This document shows positions 1-5,415 of a stretch of 5,549 nt of DNA, in pieces (positions within the stretch are counted from its first letter, which is position 1; each line of letters starts with the position of its first letter). Below the pieces are notes generated by a model. The model saw only the letters and a program-made list of their open reading frames with translations. It made no database searches and was not told the DNA's origin. The stretch is from Anaerolineaceae bacterium. GTDB taxonomy: Bacteria; Chloroflexota; Anaerolineae; Anaerolineales; Anaerolineaceae. The DNA is taken from contig PMIV01000257.1 in NCBI GenBank assembly GCA_003158355.1, positions 1-5,549 on the forward strand. The letters are read 5' to 3'. Made by a program: the position numbers and the translations under genes.

Positions 1-342
1 AATTATCTAGACTAATTAGAACGTTTGTGCTATACTGTCTCGGTATCTACTCATAGGATACATAATTTGTAATTCTAGAACGAGAATTCGTTTATTTATG
101 GTATAATTCGTTAATTACTCCCACTATTTGTCATTGCGAACCCTGCGTTGGTTGCAGGGTGACTCGTGCCAGTTCCATCGGTAAGCCTGCCCTGGCATTT
201 TCAGGGCAATCTCACCCGCGGAATCTTTAATAAGTCATCTTTCCAAGAGTTTTAGGGTTCCCTGTGAGTAATTACGGTTAATTAGCCTGTACTCTGTCAA
301 ACATCATTCTACGGAATCCTTGAACTCATACCCCAATCGAAA
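1..342. other. Gene-free intergenic region, AT-rich ends with a GC-richer hairpin core
   Basis: No convincing coding frame is present: the reading frames open at the left edge close within the first 50 bases. Positions 1-120 are AT-rich and contain a small inverted repeat (AATTCT at 71-76, AGAATT at 83-88). Positions 130-215 are GC-richer and form two hairpins, described under the repeat entry. Positions 285-342 hold nothing recognisable. The minus-strand HXXEE gene ends at 343, and no hairpin followed by a T-run on that strand marks a terminator for it. The region could contain a decayed mobile repeat or a small RNA, but neither can be shown from the sequence alone. Confidence 0.6.
112..274. 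repeat. Candidate REP/MITE-like palindromic element
   Basis: The ends are imperfect inverted repeats, 112-123 against 263-274, matching at 11 of 12 positions (TAATTACTCcCA versus TAATTACTCaCA). Inside lie two hairpins of the same design. One is ACCCTGC (140-146) with GCAGGGT (154-160). The other is TGCCCTG (188-194) with CAGGGCA (202-208). Both have 7-bp stems and 7-nt loops. The core begins TCATTGCGA (131-139) and ends GCAATCTCA (206-214). From memory, this pair of end motifs resembles a dispersed palindromic repeat seen in many bacterial genomes, including Chloroflexota; that link is recall, not a search. There is no transposase. Only one copy lies in this window, so its repetitive nature is inferred. 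Confidence 0.35.
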
Positions 343-972
343 TCATAGGTTCGTGTTTGGCGGGGTACTGTTGGCTTTTTCTTTGAAAATATAAATTGAA
401 TTCTTATTCTTCAACCAATCGATCACTTTGAAGATCCCCAAATAATTGAGGGCGATTCCCAAAACCAGTCCCAGAATCCAATCCAGCGGGGTGGCCAGGT
501 TTCCTTTGATGACCAGAAAAAAGAAATATACAGAAATTGGCAGAAATAAGAGGATCGCGCTTACCATGCCGGGGAAGTAACGGGTTTTGCCTTTGATATT
601 GAACAAAAAAGTGTGCGCGATAAAATTACCGGTTGATACCAGGATCACTGCTATTGCCAACCAGATCAGTCTTTCGCCGAACAATACTGCCAGCGAGTAA
701 AAGAGCCAGCCAACTCCCAGATTGATGATGAGAGCAGTGTTGGCATTGAGCGGATACCGATCTGGTTGATCGCTTGCGAACATCACTGTATTCATCATAC
801 GTGGAAATCCGCCCGGGTATCTATATTCTTCGAATTGGTGGATGAATAGCGAGAGAAGATTGATCCAGAGAAGTAAGGTGAGTGTATCTAAATGGTTAAG
901 ACCTAGATAGAATATGATACCTAAAGCCAAGACCATTCCCAAATCAAACCAATGCCGTCTTAAAATGTTCAA
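343..972 (-). CDS. HXXEE-domain multi-pass membrane protein of unknown function
   Basis: This 209-residue protein matches the HXXEE family (PF13787), whose biochemical role is not established. The defining motif HQFEE is at residues 45-49 and is followed by RYPGG. A second conserved block has N116 and H120 (GNFIAH) and then RYFPG at 131-135, a layout typical of the family. Hydrophobic stretches near residues 8-25, 31-46, 80-98, 102-122, 136-155 and 163-182 suggest about six membrane helices with a charged C-terminal tail. The conserved His/Glu/Asn residues near the membrane could bind a metal or act catalytically, but that is inference. Translation very probably starts at TTG (970-972), because a GAGGAG ribosome site sits 7 nt upstream. 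The gene is monocistronic here and diverges from the kinase gene. The family call is firm; function is unknown. Confidence 0.85.
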   Translation of the reverse strand: MNILRRHWFDLGMVLALGIIFYLGLNHLDTLTLLLWINLLSLFIHQFEEYRYPGGFPRMMNTVMFASDQPDRYPLNANTALIINLGVGWLFYSLAVLFGERLIWLAIAVILVSTGNFIAHTFLFNIKGKTRYFPGMVSAILLFLPISVYFFFLVIKGNLATPLDWILGLVLGIALNYLGIFKVIDWLKNKNSIYIFKEKANSTPPNTNL

Positions 973-979
973 GAGTGTT

Positions 980-985
980 CTCCTC
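980..985 (-). promoter_or_regulatory. Ribosome binding site fixing a TTG start
   Basis: On the minus strand GAGGAG lies 7 nt before the TTG at 972-970. The spacing is ideal and no ATG competes nearby. This supports TTG as the true start of the HXXEE gene. Confidence 0.75.
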
Positions 986-1032
986 GTAACTTAATCCGCT
1001 GCAAGTCCACAGGTATTTTACTCTATCTTTGC

Positions 1033-1098
1033 CTGTACAAAAAAAGCCGAATTGGTATAGAAATTGCATTAACATTCTTATTGGATTTTATTGTACAG
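1033..1098. repeat. Long-spaced inverted repeat with TGTACA cores in a divergent promoter region
   Basis: The left arm at 1033-1048 begins CTGTACAA. The right arm at 1083-1098 ends TTGTACAG. The 16-bp arms match at 14 positions as reverse complements and are separated by 34 bp. Each arm also contains the self-palindromic TGTACA. The pair lies between the divergent HXXEE and kinase genes. The right arm overlaps the -35 position of a candidate kinase promoter. Possible roles are paired binding sites for a dimeric regulator or a cruciform or RNA hairpin. No regulator gene for it is visible in the window. Confidence 0.5.
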
Positions 1099-1120
1099 TG
1101 CGGCTGGCTGGAAGTAAAAT
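1091..1120 (+). promoter_or_regulatory. Candidate sigma70-type promoter for the kinase-lipoprotein pair
   Basis: TTGTAC (1091-1096) is followed after 18 bp by TAAAAT (1115-1120). The -10 box matches consensus at 5 of 6 positions and the -35 at only 3 of 6. Transcription would begin near 1127, just upstream of the AGGAG site at 1136-1140. The weak -35 keeps confidence low. An alternative is TTGCAT (1064-1069) with a poor -10. Confidence 0.3.
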
Positions 1121-1149
1121 GAATATAAATTATTCAGGAGTAGAGATTA

Positions 1150-1638
1150 ATGGAATTGCAGACAGTCATAATCGAAAAACCGGACGAGATCAATTTCATT
1201 CTCGGGCAGTCGCATTTTATCAAGACAGTCGAAGATATTCACGAGACCCTCGTCAGCTCAGTGCCGGGCATCAAGTTTGGTGTCGCTTTCTGTGAAGCAT
1301 CAGGGAACTGCCTGGTGCGTTTTTCGGGCACGGATGAGGCCATGATCGAATTGGCCAAAAAAAACGCTTTCAGCCTGGGCGCAGGCCATAGTTTTATAAT
1401 TTTCCTGGGAGAAGGGTTTTTCCCGATCAATGTGTTAAATGCAGTTAAAAACCTGCCTGAGGTTTGTTCCATTTATTGTGCTACAGCCAACCCGGTAGAA
1501 GTTGTTGTAGCGGATAATGGTAAAAGCCGGGCTATTTTGGGCGTTTTCGACGGTGAAAAACCCAAAGGGATTGAAGATGCTGCTGGCATTAGCTGGCGTA
1601 AGCAATTCTTAAGAAAAATTGGCTATAAAGCTGCCTGA
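1150..1638 (+). CDS. Adenosine-specific kinase family protein (PF04008, formerly DUF355)
   Basis: This complete 162-residue soluble protein has the usual length and recognisable conserved blocks of PF04008. These are GQSHFIKTVEDIHE (19-32), PGIKFGVAFCEASG (39-52), LGAGHSF (76-82), FPINVLNAVKNLPEVCSIYCATANP (split over 91-115), and ILGVFDG (129-135). A typical C-terminal WRKQFLRKIGYK segment follows. The family is named from structural and binding work on an archaeal member, PAE2307 of Pyrobaculum aerophilum, which binds adenosine and AMP and carries a modified histidine interpreted as phosphorylated. The physiological reaction is poorly defined. His80 in GAGH and His22 are the conserved histidines visible here, and which one would be modified is not decidable. 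The start ATG has AGGAG at 1136-1140, 9 nt upstream. The lipoprotein gene follows after 40 nt on the same strand, so the two are probably co-transcribed, although no functional link is known. Confidence 0.92.
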   Translation: MELQTVIIEKPDEINFILGQSHFIKTVEDIHETLVSSVPGIKFGVAFCEASGNCLVRFSGTDEAMIELAKKNAFSLGAGHSFIIFLGEGFFPINVLNAVKNLPEVCSIYCATANPVEVVVADNGKSRAILGVFDGEKPKGIEDAAGISWRKQFLRKIGYKAA

Positions 1639-1678
1639 GCGAGTTTGCGGGCGGAACCTGTGTTGGTGGAGGAAATAA

Positions 1679-2650
1679 ATGAAAAAGATTGCATTGATCC
1701 TGGTCATCTCGACCATCCTTCTGGCTGGCTGCAGTTCGTTTGGCAGTTTGAACAACCAGACGGTAAGTGATGAACAAATGGCCACACGCGTGGCTCAACT
1801 TTTAGCGACGATGACGACACCGACCCAGGAAATTGAATTTCCCGCAACTCCAACGCCAATGGCAACAACGGTGTTTATCACTGCTACCCCTTTGCCGGCT
1901 ACCCTAACCCCAGTTGTTACAGAGACTCAAGGCTTCACTGCCACACCCGGTACTGAAACAGCAACTCCGCTTGTCACTCCTACGCTAACACCCACTCAGA
2001 TAACAGGAACTCTGACCATTACCCCAACTGGGACTGCAACTGTGCCGGCGACAGATCCCATTCTGTCCCTCGGCACACCTACCAGTTCAGATACGTTCGA
2101 CAGTGCCAGTAATTGGACCTGGCCGACCGGGTCTGATGACTACATCAATGTTGTTTTCAATAATGGGTACATGCAGATGACCGGGCTGACCAAATTAGCA
2201 GGTTGGCGTTTACCGTTGGTGGATCAGCAGGTCAATAGCTACATTGAATTAACCGCCAATTCAGGAACTTGCACTGGCAAAGACAGCTACGGAATCATCT
2301 TTCGCGTACCGGTGTTCAAAGATCCCACCCAGGGATACTTATATGAAGTGACCTGCGATGGTTATTATCGCTTATGGAAGTGGGATGGAGAAGCTTCGTC
2401 AACCGGTTTGGCCACAACTCTGGTCGGCTGGAAACAAAGTTCCGCCATCAACGCTGGAGCCAACCAGAGCAATCGGTTGGGGGTAATGGTGAAAGGCTCG
2501 ACCTACACTCTTTATATGAACGGAGTGCAGTTGGGCTCGGCTTCAGATTCGGGCTTTACTGCCGGATTCTTAGGCGTCTTTGTGCGCTCGGCCGAAACTA
2601 CTGACTATACAGTCAATTTTGATACCATGAAGCTCTGGGAAAATCCCTGA
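1679..2650 (+). CDS. Secreted lipoprotein with Thr/Pro-rich linker and a C-terminal lectin/LamG-like beta domain
   Basis: The 323-residue product starts with a lipoprotein signal peptide: MKK, a hydrophobic core, and the lipobox LAGC at residues 15-18, so Cys18 should be lipidated and anchor the mature protein outside the membrane. Residues about 45-137 are a low-complexity Thr/Pro/Ala linker of 'TATP', 'TPTP' and 'TLTPT' units, probably extended and perhaps glycosylated. Residues about 138-320 form a compact beta-rich domain with many aromatic residues. Its Y/W-rich strands and the segment [17 protein letters not shown] (266-282) resemble concanavalin-like LamG or DUF1080-type folds. Two cysteines, C198 and C226, could form a disulfide. 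The role could be carbohydrate or surface binding, but no catalytic motif is evident. GGAGG at 1668-1672 lies 6 nt before the ATG. A strong terminator follows the stop. The architecture is common in Anaerolineae; the specific ligand is unknown. Confidence 0.88.
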   Translation: MKKIALILVISTILLAGCSSFGSLNNQTVSDEQMATRVAQLLATMTTPTQEIEFPATPTPMATTVFITATPLPATLTPVVTETQGFTATPGTETATPLVTPTLTPTQITGTLTITPTGTATVPATDPILSLGTPTSSDTFDSASNWTWPTGSDDYINVVFNNGYMQMTGLTKLAGWRLPLVDQQVNSYIELTANSGTCTGKDSYGIIFRVPVFKDPTQGYLYEVTCDGYYRLWKWDGEASSTGLATTLVGWKQSSAINAGANQSNRLGVMVKGSTYTLYMNGVQLGSASDSGFTAGFLGVFVRSAETTDYTVNFDTMKLWENP

Positions 2651-2682
2651 GATGGATGGAATTAACGATTTGCCGATATTTG

Positions 2683-2713
2683 CCTGCCTGGAATTTCCGG
2701 GCAGGTTTTTTTT
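2683..2713 (+). terminator. Strong intrinsic terminator after the lipoprotein gene
   Basis: CCTGCCTGGA (2683-2692) pairs with TCCGGGCAGG (2696-2705) in a 10-bp GC-rich stem with one G-U wobble and a 3-nt loop. Eight T residues follow directly (2706-2713). It begins 33 nt after the lipoprotein stop, so it ends the kinase-lipoprotein transcript. It also argues against the upstream ATG at 2656 as the start of the next gene, because that reading would translate through the hairpin. Confidence 0.93.
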
Positions 2714-2757
2714 GGAATAAAATAAATGAAAATATTCTTCTTATTTCAGGTGAAAAA

Positions 2758-3177
2758 ATGAAATCTTATCGTAAAGAAATTTGGATGAACCTGGCCACAC
2801 GCTACGGATTTGTGAATATCACGGATGAAGTGATGCTGGCAGTACGTGAAAGCGGGGTGAAAGAAGGCCTGGCGCTGGTAAACCCCATGCATATCACCGC
2901 CTCAGTGTTCATCAATGATGACGAACCCGGGCTGCATCATGATTATGATGTATGGTTGGAAAAAATGGCGCCGCATGCCCCGATCGCACAATACAACCAT
3001 AATTTCACCGGCGAAGATAACGCCGATGCTCACATTAAACGTCAGATCATGGGTCGGGAGGTAGTGGTAGCTATCACCGAAGGCCAATTGGATTTTGGCC
3101 CCTGGGAGCAGATCTTTTATGGGGAGTTTGACGGTCAGCGGCGCAAGCGGGTGTTGATCAAGATCATCGGAGAATAA
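2758..3177 (+). CDS. YjbQ / UPF0047 family protein (putative secondary thiamine-phosphate synthase)
   Basis: This 139-residue protein covers the whole UPF0047 fold (PF01894, TIGR00149). Family motifs include [15 protein letters not shown] (45-59), with His45 and Thr47 in the position of the conserved H-x-T, then D62, NADAH (88-92), [21 protein letters not shown] (split over 106-126) and a basic R128-R131 stretch. The usual GTWQ motif reads GPWEQ here. Escherichia coli YjbQ has weak thiamine-phosphate synthase activity shown by complementation, but the true physiological role of the family is uncertain, and no thiamine gene lies nearby. I chose ATG 2758 because AGGTGA (2748-2753) precedes it and family homology starts there. 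A longer in-frame reading from 2656 would run through the terminator. The gene is convergent with tetR and has no operon partner here. Confidence 0.88.
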   Translation: MKSYRKEIWMNLATRYGFVNITDEVMLAVRESGVKEGLALVNPMHITASVFINDDEPGLHHDYDVWLEKMAPHAPIAQYNHNFTGEDNADAHIKRQIMGREVVVAITEGQLDFGPWEQIFYGEFDGQRRKRVLIKIIGE

Positions 3178-3191
3178 TAAAGAGAACCATT

Positions 3192-3827
3192 TCAGGAAGT
3201 GGTTACATCTACCAAATCAGCAAATGCCTTCACATTTAAGGCACGCAGCAGCCCTGGAAAGAATAGAACCCGGAAGTACTTCACCATCTCAGCAGTTGTA
3301 TGTGTAAAACCTTCAGAGGCCCACCAGACAATGGTGGCCCACATGGCTCCGGAGAAGTAATCGATCACATAATCGACAGGCAAAGTAAGTTGATCCATTC
3401 TTGCTTTAGTCCACGGGTTTTCGTTGATCATATTCATGGTCACTTTTAAAATAATATTGCGAAAGTGGTTATAAACTTTATTGGATTGTTCTTTGGTGAT
3501 CAAAGAAAAAATATCTGCATTTTCATTTACAGTTTCAAAGATAGATTTAATTAGGCTGGTTTCATTATCGCGGAGCCAAAAGATTAACGGGCGTTTGGTA
3601 ATTTCATCCGCCAGTTCCGTGAGGTGTTCTTCGAGGCTTTCAAGCAGGATTTCTTCCTTATCCTGATAATGCAAATAAAAGGTCGTGCGGCCCATATTTG
3701 CCCGGGTGGTAATATCTTCAACGGTTACATCCGTATAGCCTTTTTCCAGCACGAGTTCTGAAAGTGCTCGATGCAGGGCCTGCCGGGTGCGTTTGATTCG
3801 CCTATCTTCTCTCTTTTTTTCTTTCAT
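3192..3827 (-). CDS. TetR/AcrR-family transcriptional repressor
   Basis: The 211-residue product has a TetR_N DNA-binding domain at about residues 9-56, with the helix-turn-helix near 35-55 (TVEDITTRANMGRTTFYLHY). The canonical continuation, KEEIL, leads into the helical ligand-binding and dimerisation region. The C-terminal part resembles the TetR_C family PF14278, ending near FPGLLRALN (190-198). A very basic N-terminus (MKEKKREDRR) probably adds DNA contacts. ATG 3827 is preferred. The open frame extends to 4001, but that extension crosses the operator and promoter and has no family similarity. The ribosome site is weak (CGGAAAA). The gene diverges from two ABC ATPases and a permease, with a perfect inverted repeat between them, so it most likely represses that operon and possibly itself. 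The ligand is unknown. The family assignment is firm. Confidence 0.92.
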   Translation of the reverse strand: MKEKKREDRRIKRTRQALHRALSELVLEKGYTDVTVEDITTRANMGRTTFYLHYQDKEEILLESLEEHLTELADEITKRPLIFWLRDNETSLIKSIFETVNENADIFSLITKEQSNKVYNHFRNIILKVTMNMINENPWTKARMDQLTLPVDYVIDYFSGAMWATIVWWASEGFTHTTAEMVKYFRVLFFPGLLRALNVKAFADLVDVTTS

Positions 3828-3882
3828 TTTTTCCGATCTTGTAGTGACTGGGTGGATATTTATGAATGAATCTTTCTTCCTA

Positions 3883-3911
3883 TTGACAGGAGAATGAAAG
3901 GGTTTTATAAA
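3883..3911 (+). promoter_or_regulatory. Near-consensus sigma70 promoter of the ABC operon
   Basis: A perfect TTGACA (3883-3888) is followed after exactly 17 bp by TATAAA (3906-3911), 5 of 6 to consensus. The predicted transcription start is around 3918, where the operator begins. The leader to the preferred ATPase start at 3985 would be about 67 nt. A promoter this strong makes sense if it is held off by a repressor. Confidence 0.8.
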
Positions 3912-3917
3912 TGTTGA

Positions 3918-3941
3918 ACAATGTCTATTATAATACATTGT
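3918..3941. promoter_or_regulatory. Probable TetR operator
   Basis: ACAATGT (3918-3924) and ACATTGT (3935-3941) are perfect reverse complements separated by 10 AT-rich bases, giving a 24-bp site. It starts at the predicted transcription start of the ABC operon, so bound repressor would block promoter clearance or RNA polymerase binding. The centre contains TATAAT on the minus strand (3932 down to 3927), a possible -10 box for the divergent tetR gene, although a matching -35 is poor. Binding by the adjacent TetR protein is inferred from position and symmetry. Confidence 0.75.
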
Positions 3942-3984
3942 GCAAAAAGAACGAAGTAAACTGTCGAGTATAGGTAGGGTCAGT

Positions 3985-4683
3985 TTGGAGAAGAGTATCA
4001 CAGAAAAATCGCAAGTTTTGATTTCGGTGAGGAACCTGACAAAGGTCTATCAGACTGCCGCCGGTGGGTTCACTGCATTAAATGCGGTGAATTTGGATGT
4101 GTACCAGGGAGAATTGCTGGCTGTGATCGGAAAATCTGGAGCAGGCAAAACAACTTTGATCAATATGATCTCCGGAATCGACCATATCACCTCAGGTACG
4201 GTCAAGTTTGGTGAACAGCACATTGATCAGATGAGCGAGAACGAATTGGCAGCCTGGCGCGGTCTTAATGTGGGAATGATCTATCAATCTTTTTACTTAA
4301 TGCCGGGATTGAATCTTCTAAATAACATTGCCTTACCCCTCGATTTTGCCGGATTGTACCAGCGCGAGAAAGCCCAGAATAGGGCAATGGAATTACTGCG
4401 CATGGTCGAACTTGAAGAGCATGCTTATAAATTTCCATCACAAATTTCCGGCGGCCAGCAGCAGCGCGTCGCCATTGCAAGGGCGCTGGTTAATGATCCC
4501 GCTGTGATCGTTGCAGATGAGCCGACGGGTCGCCTCGATTCAGCAACCGCTGAAGTGATCTTTGAGTTGTTTGAAGGTTTTGTTGCTCAGGGAAAAACGA
4601 TTTTAATGGTCTCTCATGATATGAATTTTGCCAGCCGCTCTTCACGCACTTTGGAAATAGCTGATGGTACTATTTTGAATTAA
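3985..4683 (+). CDS. ABC transporter ATP-binding protein 1 (MacB/LolD type)
   Basis: This ATPase of about 232 residues energises a membrane partner, probably the FtsX-like permease downstream. With the start at TTG 3985, Walker [10 protein letters not shown] is at 49-57, the Q-loop Gln at 101, signature SGGQQQR at 155-161, Walker B VIVADE at 174-179 with catalytic Glu179, the D-loop GRLD (usually GNLD) at 182-185, and the switch His at 211. All residues needed for ATP hydrolysis are present. The frame also opens at GTG 3940, but that codon lies inside the operator and lacks a ribosome site. TTG 3985 has AGGTAGGG at 3972-3979, and its N-terminus MEKSITE aligns with MNKTMTE of the next gene. 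The family handles lipoprotein release, antimicrobial peptides or macrolide-type efflux, and the substrate here is unknown. It is first in a TetR-controlled operon, 9 nt from the next gene. Confidence 0.9.
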   Translation: MEKSITEKSQVLISVRNLTKVYQTAAGGFTALNAVNLDVYQGELLAVIGKSGAGKTTLINMISGIDHITSGTVKFGEQHIDQMSENELAAWRGLNVGMIYQSFYLMPGLNLLNNIALPLDFAGLYQREKAQNRAMELLRMVELEEHAYKFPSQISGGQQQRVAIARALVNDPAVIVADEPTGRLDSATAEVIFELFEGFVAQGKTILMVSHDMNFASRSSRTLEIADGTILN

Positions 4684-4692
4684 AAGTCAGGA

Positions 4693-5403
4693 ATGAATAA
4701 GACGATGACGGAAATGCAATTAAACAATTCTCCTTTGATCAAAATGCAAGGGATCACCAAAGTGTTTAAATCCGGGGCAGGCGAATTCACCGCGCTGGAT
4801 AATATCAATCTGGAATTTTTCCCCGGCGAATTTGTGGGGATCGTAGGAAAATCTGGCAGCGGAAAATCGACCCTGGCGAATATGATCACCGGAATTGACC
4901 ATCCCAGCAAAGGAAATATTGATATCGAAGGTCACATCATTAATAAAATGAATGAGAGTGAGATGTCGGTTTGGCGCGGCAATAATCTGGGGATCGTGTT
5001 CCAGTTTTACCAACTTTTGCCCATGCTCTCGCTGCTGGAAAATGTGATGCTGCCGATGGATTTTTGCAAGCAATTTAATCCGGACGAACGGCGAACCCGC
5101 GCGCTCAAATTATTGGCAATGGTTGGGCTTCAAGATCTGGCGGATAAATTACCGGCCATGATCTCCGGTGGGCAGCAGCAAAGTGCTGCCATTGCCCGTG
5201 CCATGGCCAATGATCCGCCGATCATGATCGCCGATGAACCGACTGGCAACCTGGATACCAAAACGGCCGAATCGGTCTTTGAATTGTTTAGCGCGTTGGT
5301 AGTGAAGGGCAAGACCATTATCATGGTTACCCATGATCCTGCCCTGGCGGTTCGTACCAGCCGGGTCGTTCACCTGCGTGATGGTAAAGTAATTAATGAT
5401 TAG
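4693..5403 (+). CDS. ABC transporter ATP-binding protein 2 (MacB/LolD type)
   Basis: This 236-residue paralogue of the preceding ATPase has Walker A GKSGSGKST at 52-60, Q-loop Gln104, signature SGGQQ at 158-162, Walker B IMIADE at 177-182 with Glu182, D-loop GNLD at 185-188 and switch His214. The signature helix reads SGGQQQSAAIARA, where the family normally has [13 protein letters not shown], so Ser164 replaces a widely conserved Arg. The core LSGGQ-type contact to ATP remains. The two ATPases probably pair as a heterodimer with the permease, or each serves one of two permeases; only the first permease start is visible. The ATG at 4693 directly abuts AGGA (4689-4692), so ATG 4705 is a possible alternative start. 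Alignment of MNKTMTE with MEKSITE of ATPase 1 favours 4693. It is likely coupled translationally to the upstream gene. Confidence 0.9.
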   Translation: MNKTMTEMQLNNSPLIKMQGITKVFKSGAGEFTALDNINLEFFPGEFVGIVGKSGSGKSTLANMITGIDHPSKGNIDIEGHIINKMNESEMSVWRGNNLGIVFQFYQLLPMLSLLENVMLPMDFCKQFNPDERRTRALKLLAMVGLQDLADKLPAMISGGQQQSAAIARAMANDPPIMIADEPTGNLDTKTAESVFELFSALVVKGKTIIMVTHDPALAVRTSRVVHLRDGKVIND

Positions 5404-5415
5404 GTTAAGTGAAAG

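Noticed and set aside
140..208. The two left-end hairpins as transcription terminators
   Set aside because: Neither is followed by a T-run on either strand.
1029..1295. Plus-strand open frame of 88 codons overlapping the kinase start
   Set aside because: It has no ribosome site, covers the inverted repeat, and runs out of frame through the well-recognised PF04008 gene.
1800..2060. Thr/Pro-coding stretch as a tandem DNA repeat or CRISPR-like array
   Set aside because: The units are irregular in length and sequence. They reflect a low-complexity protein linker, not regular DNA repeats.
2656..2757. N-terminal extension of the YjbQ protein from ATG 2656
   Set aside because: It would translate through a strong intrinsic terminator, has no ribosome site or family similarity, and a better start with AGGTGA exists at 2758.
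3185..3204. Hairpin AACCATTT/GAAGTGGTT as a bidirectional terminator between yjbQ and tetR
   Set aside because: The stem is AT-rich with a wobble, overlaps the tetR stop, and lacks a proper T-run on either strand.
3828..4001. N-terminal extension of the TetR protein up to 4001
   Set aside because: The extension spans the promoter, the operator and the start of the divergent ATPase gene. TetR homology begins at the ATG at 3827.
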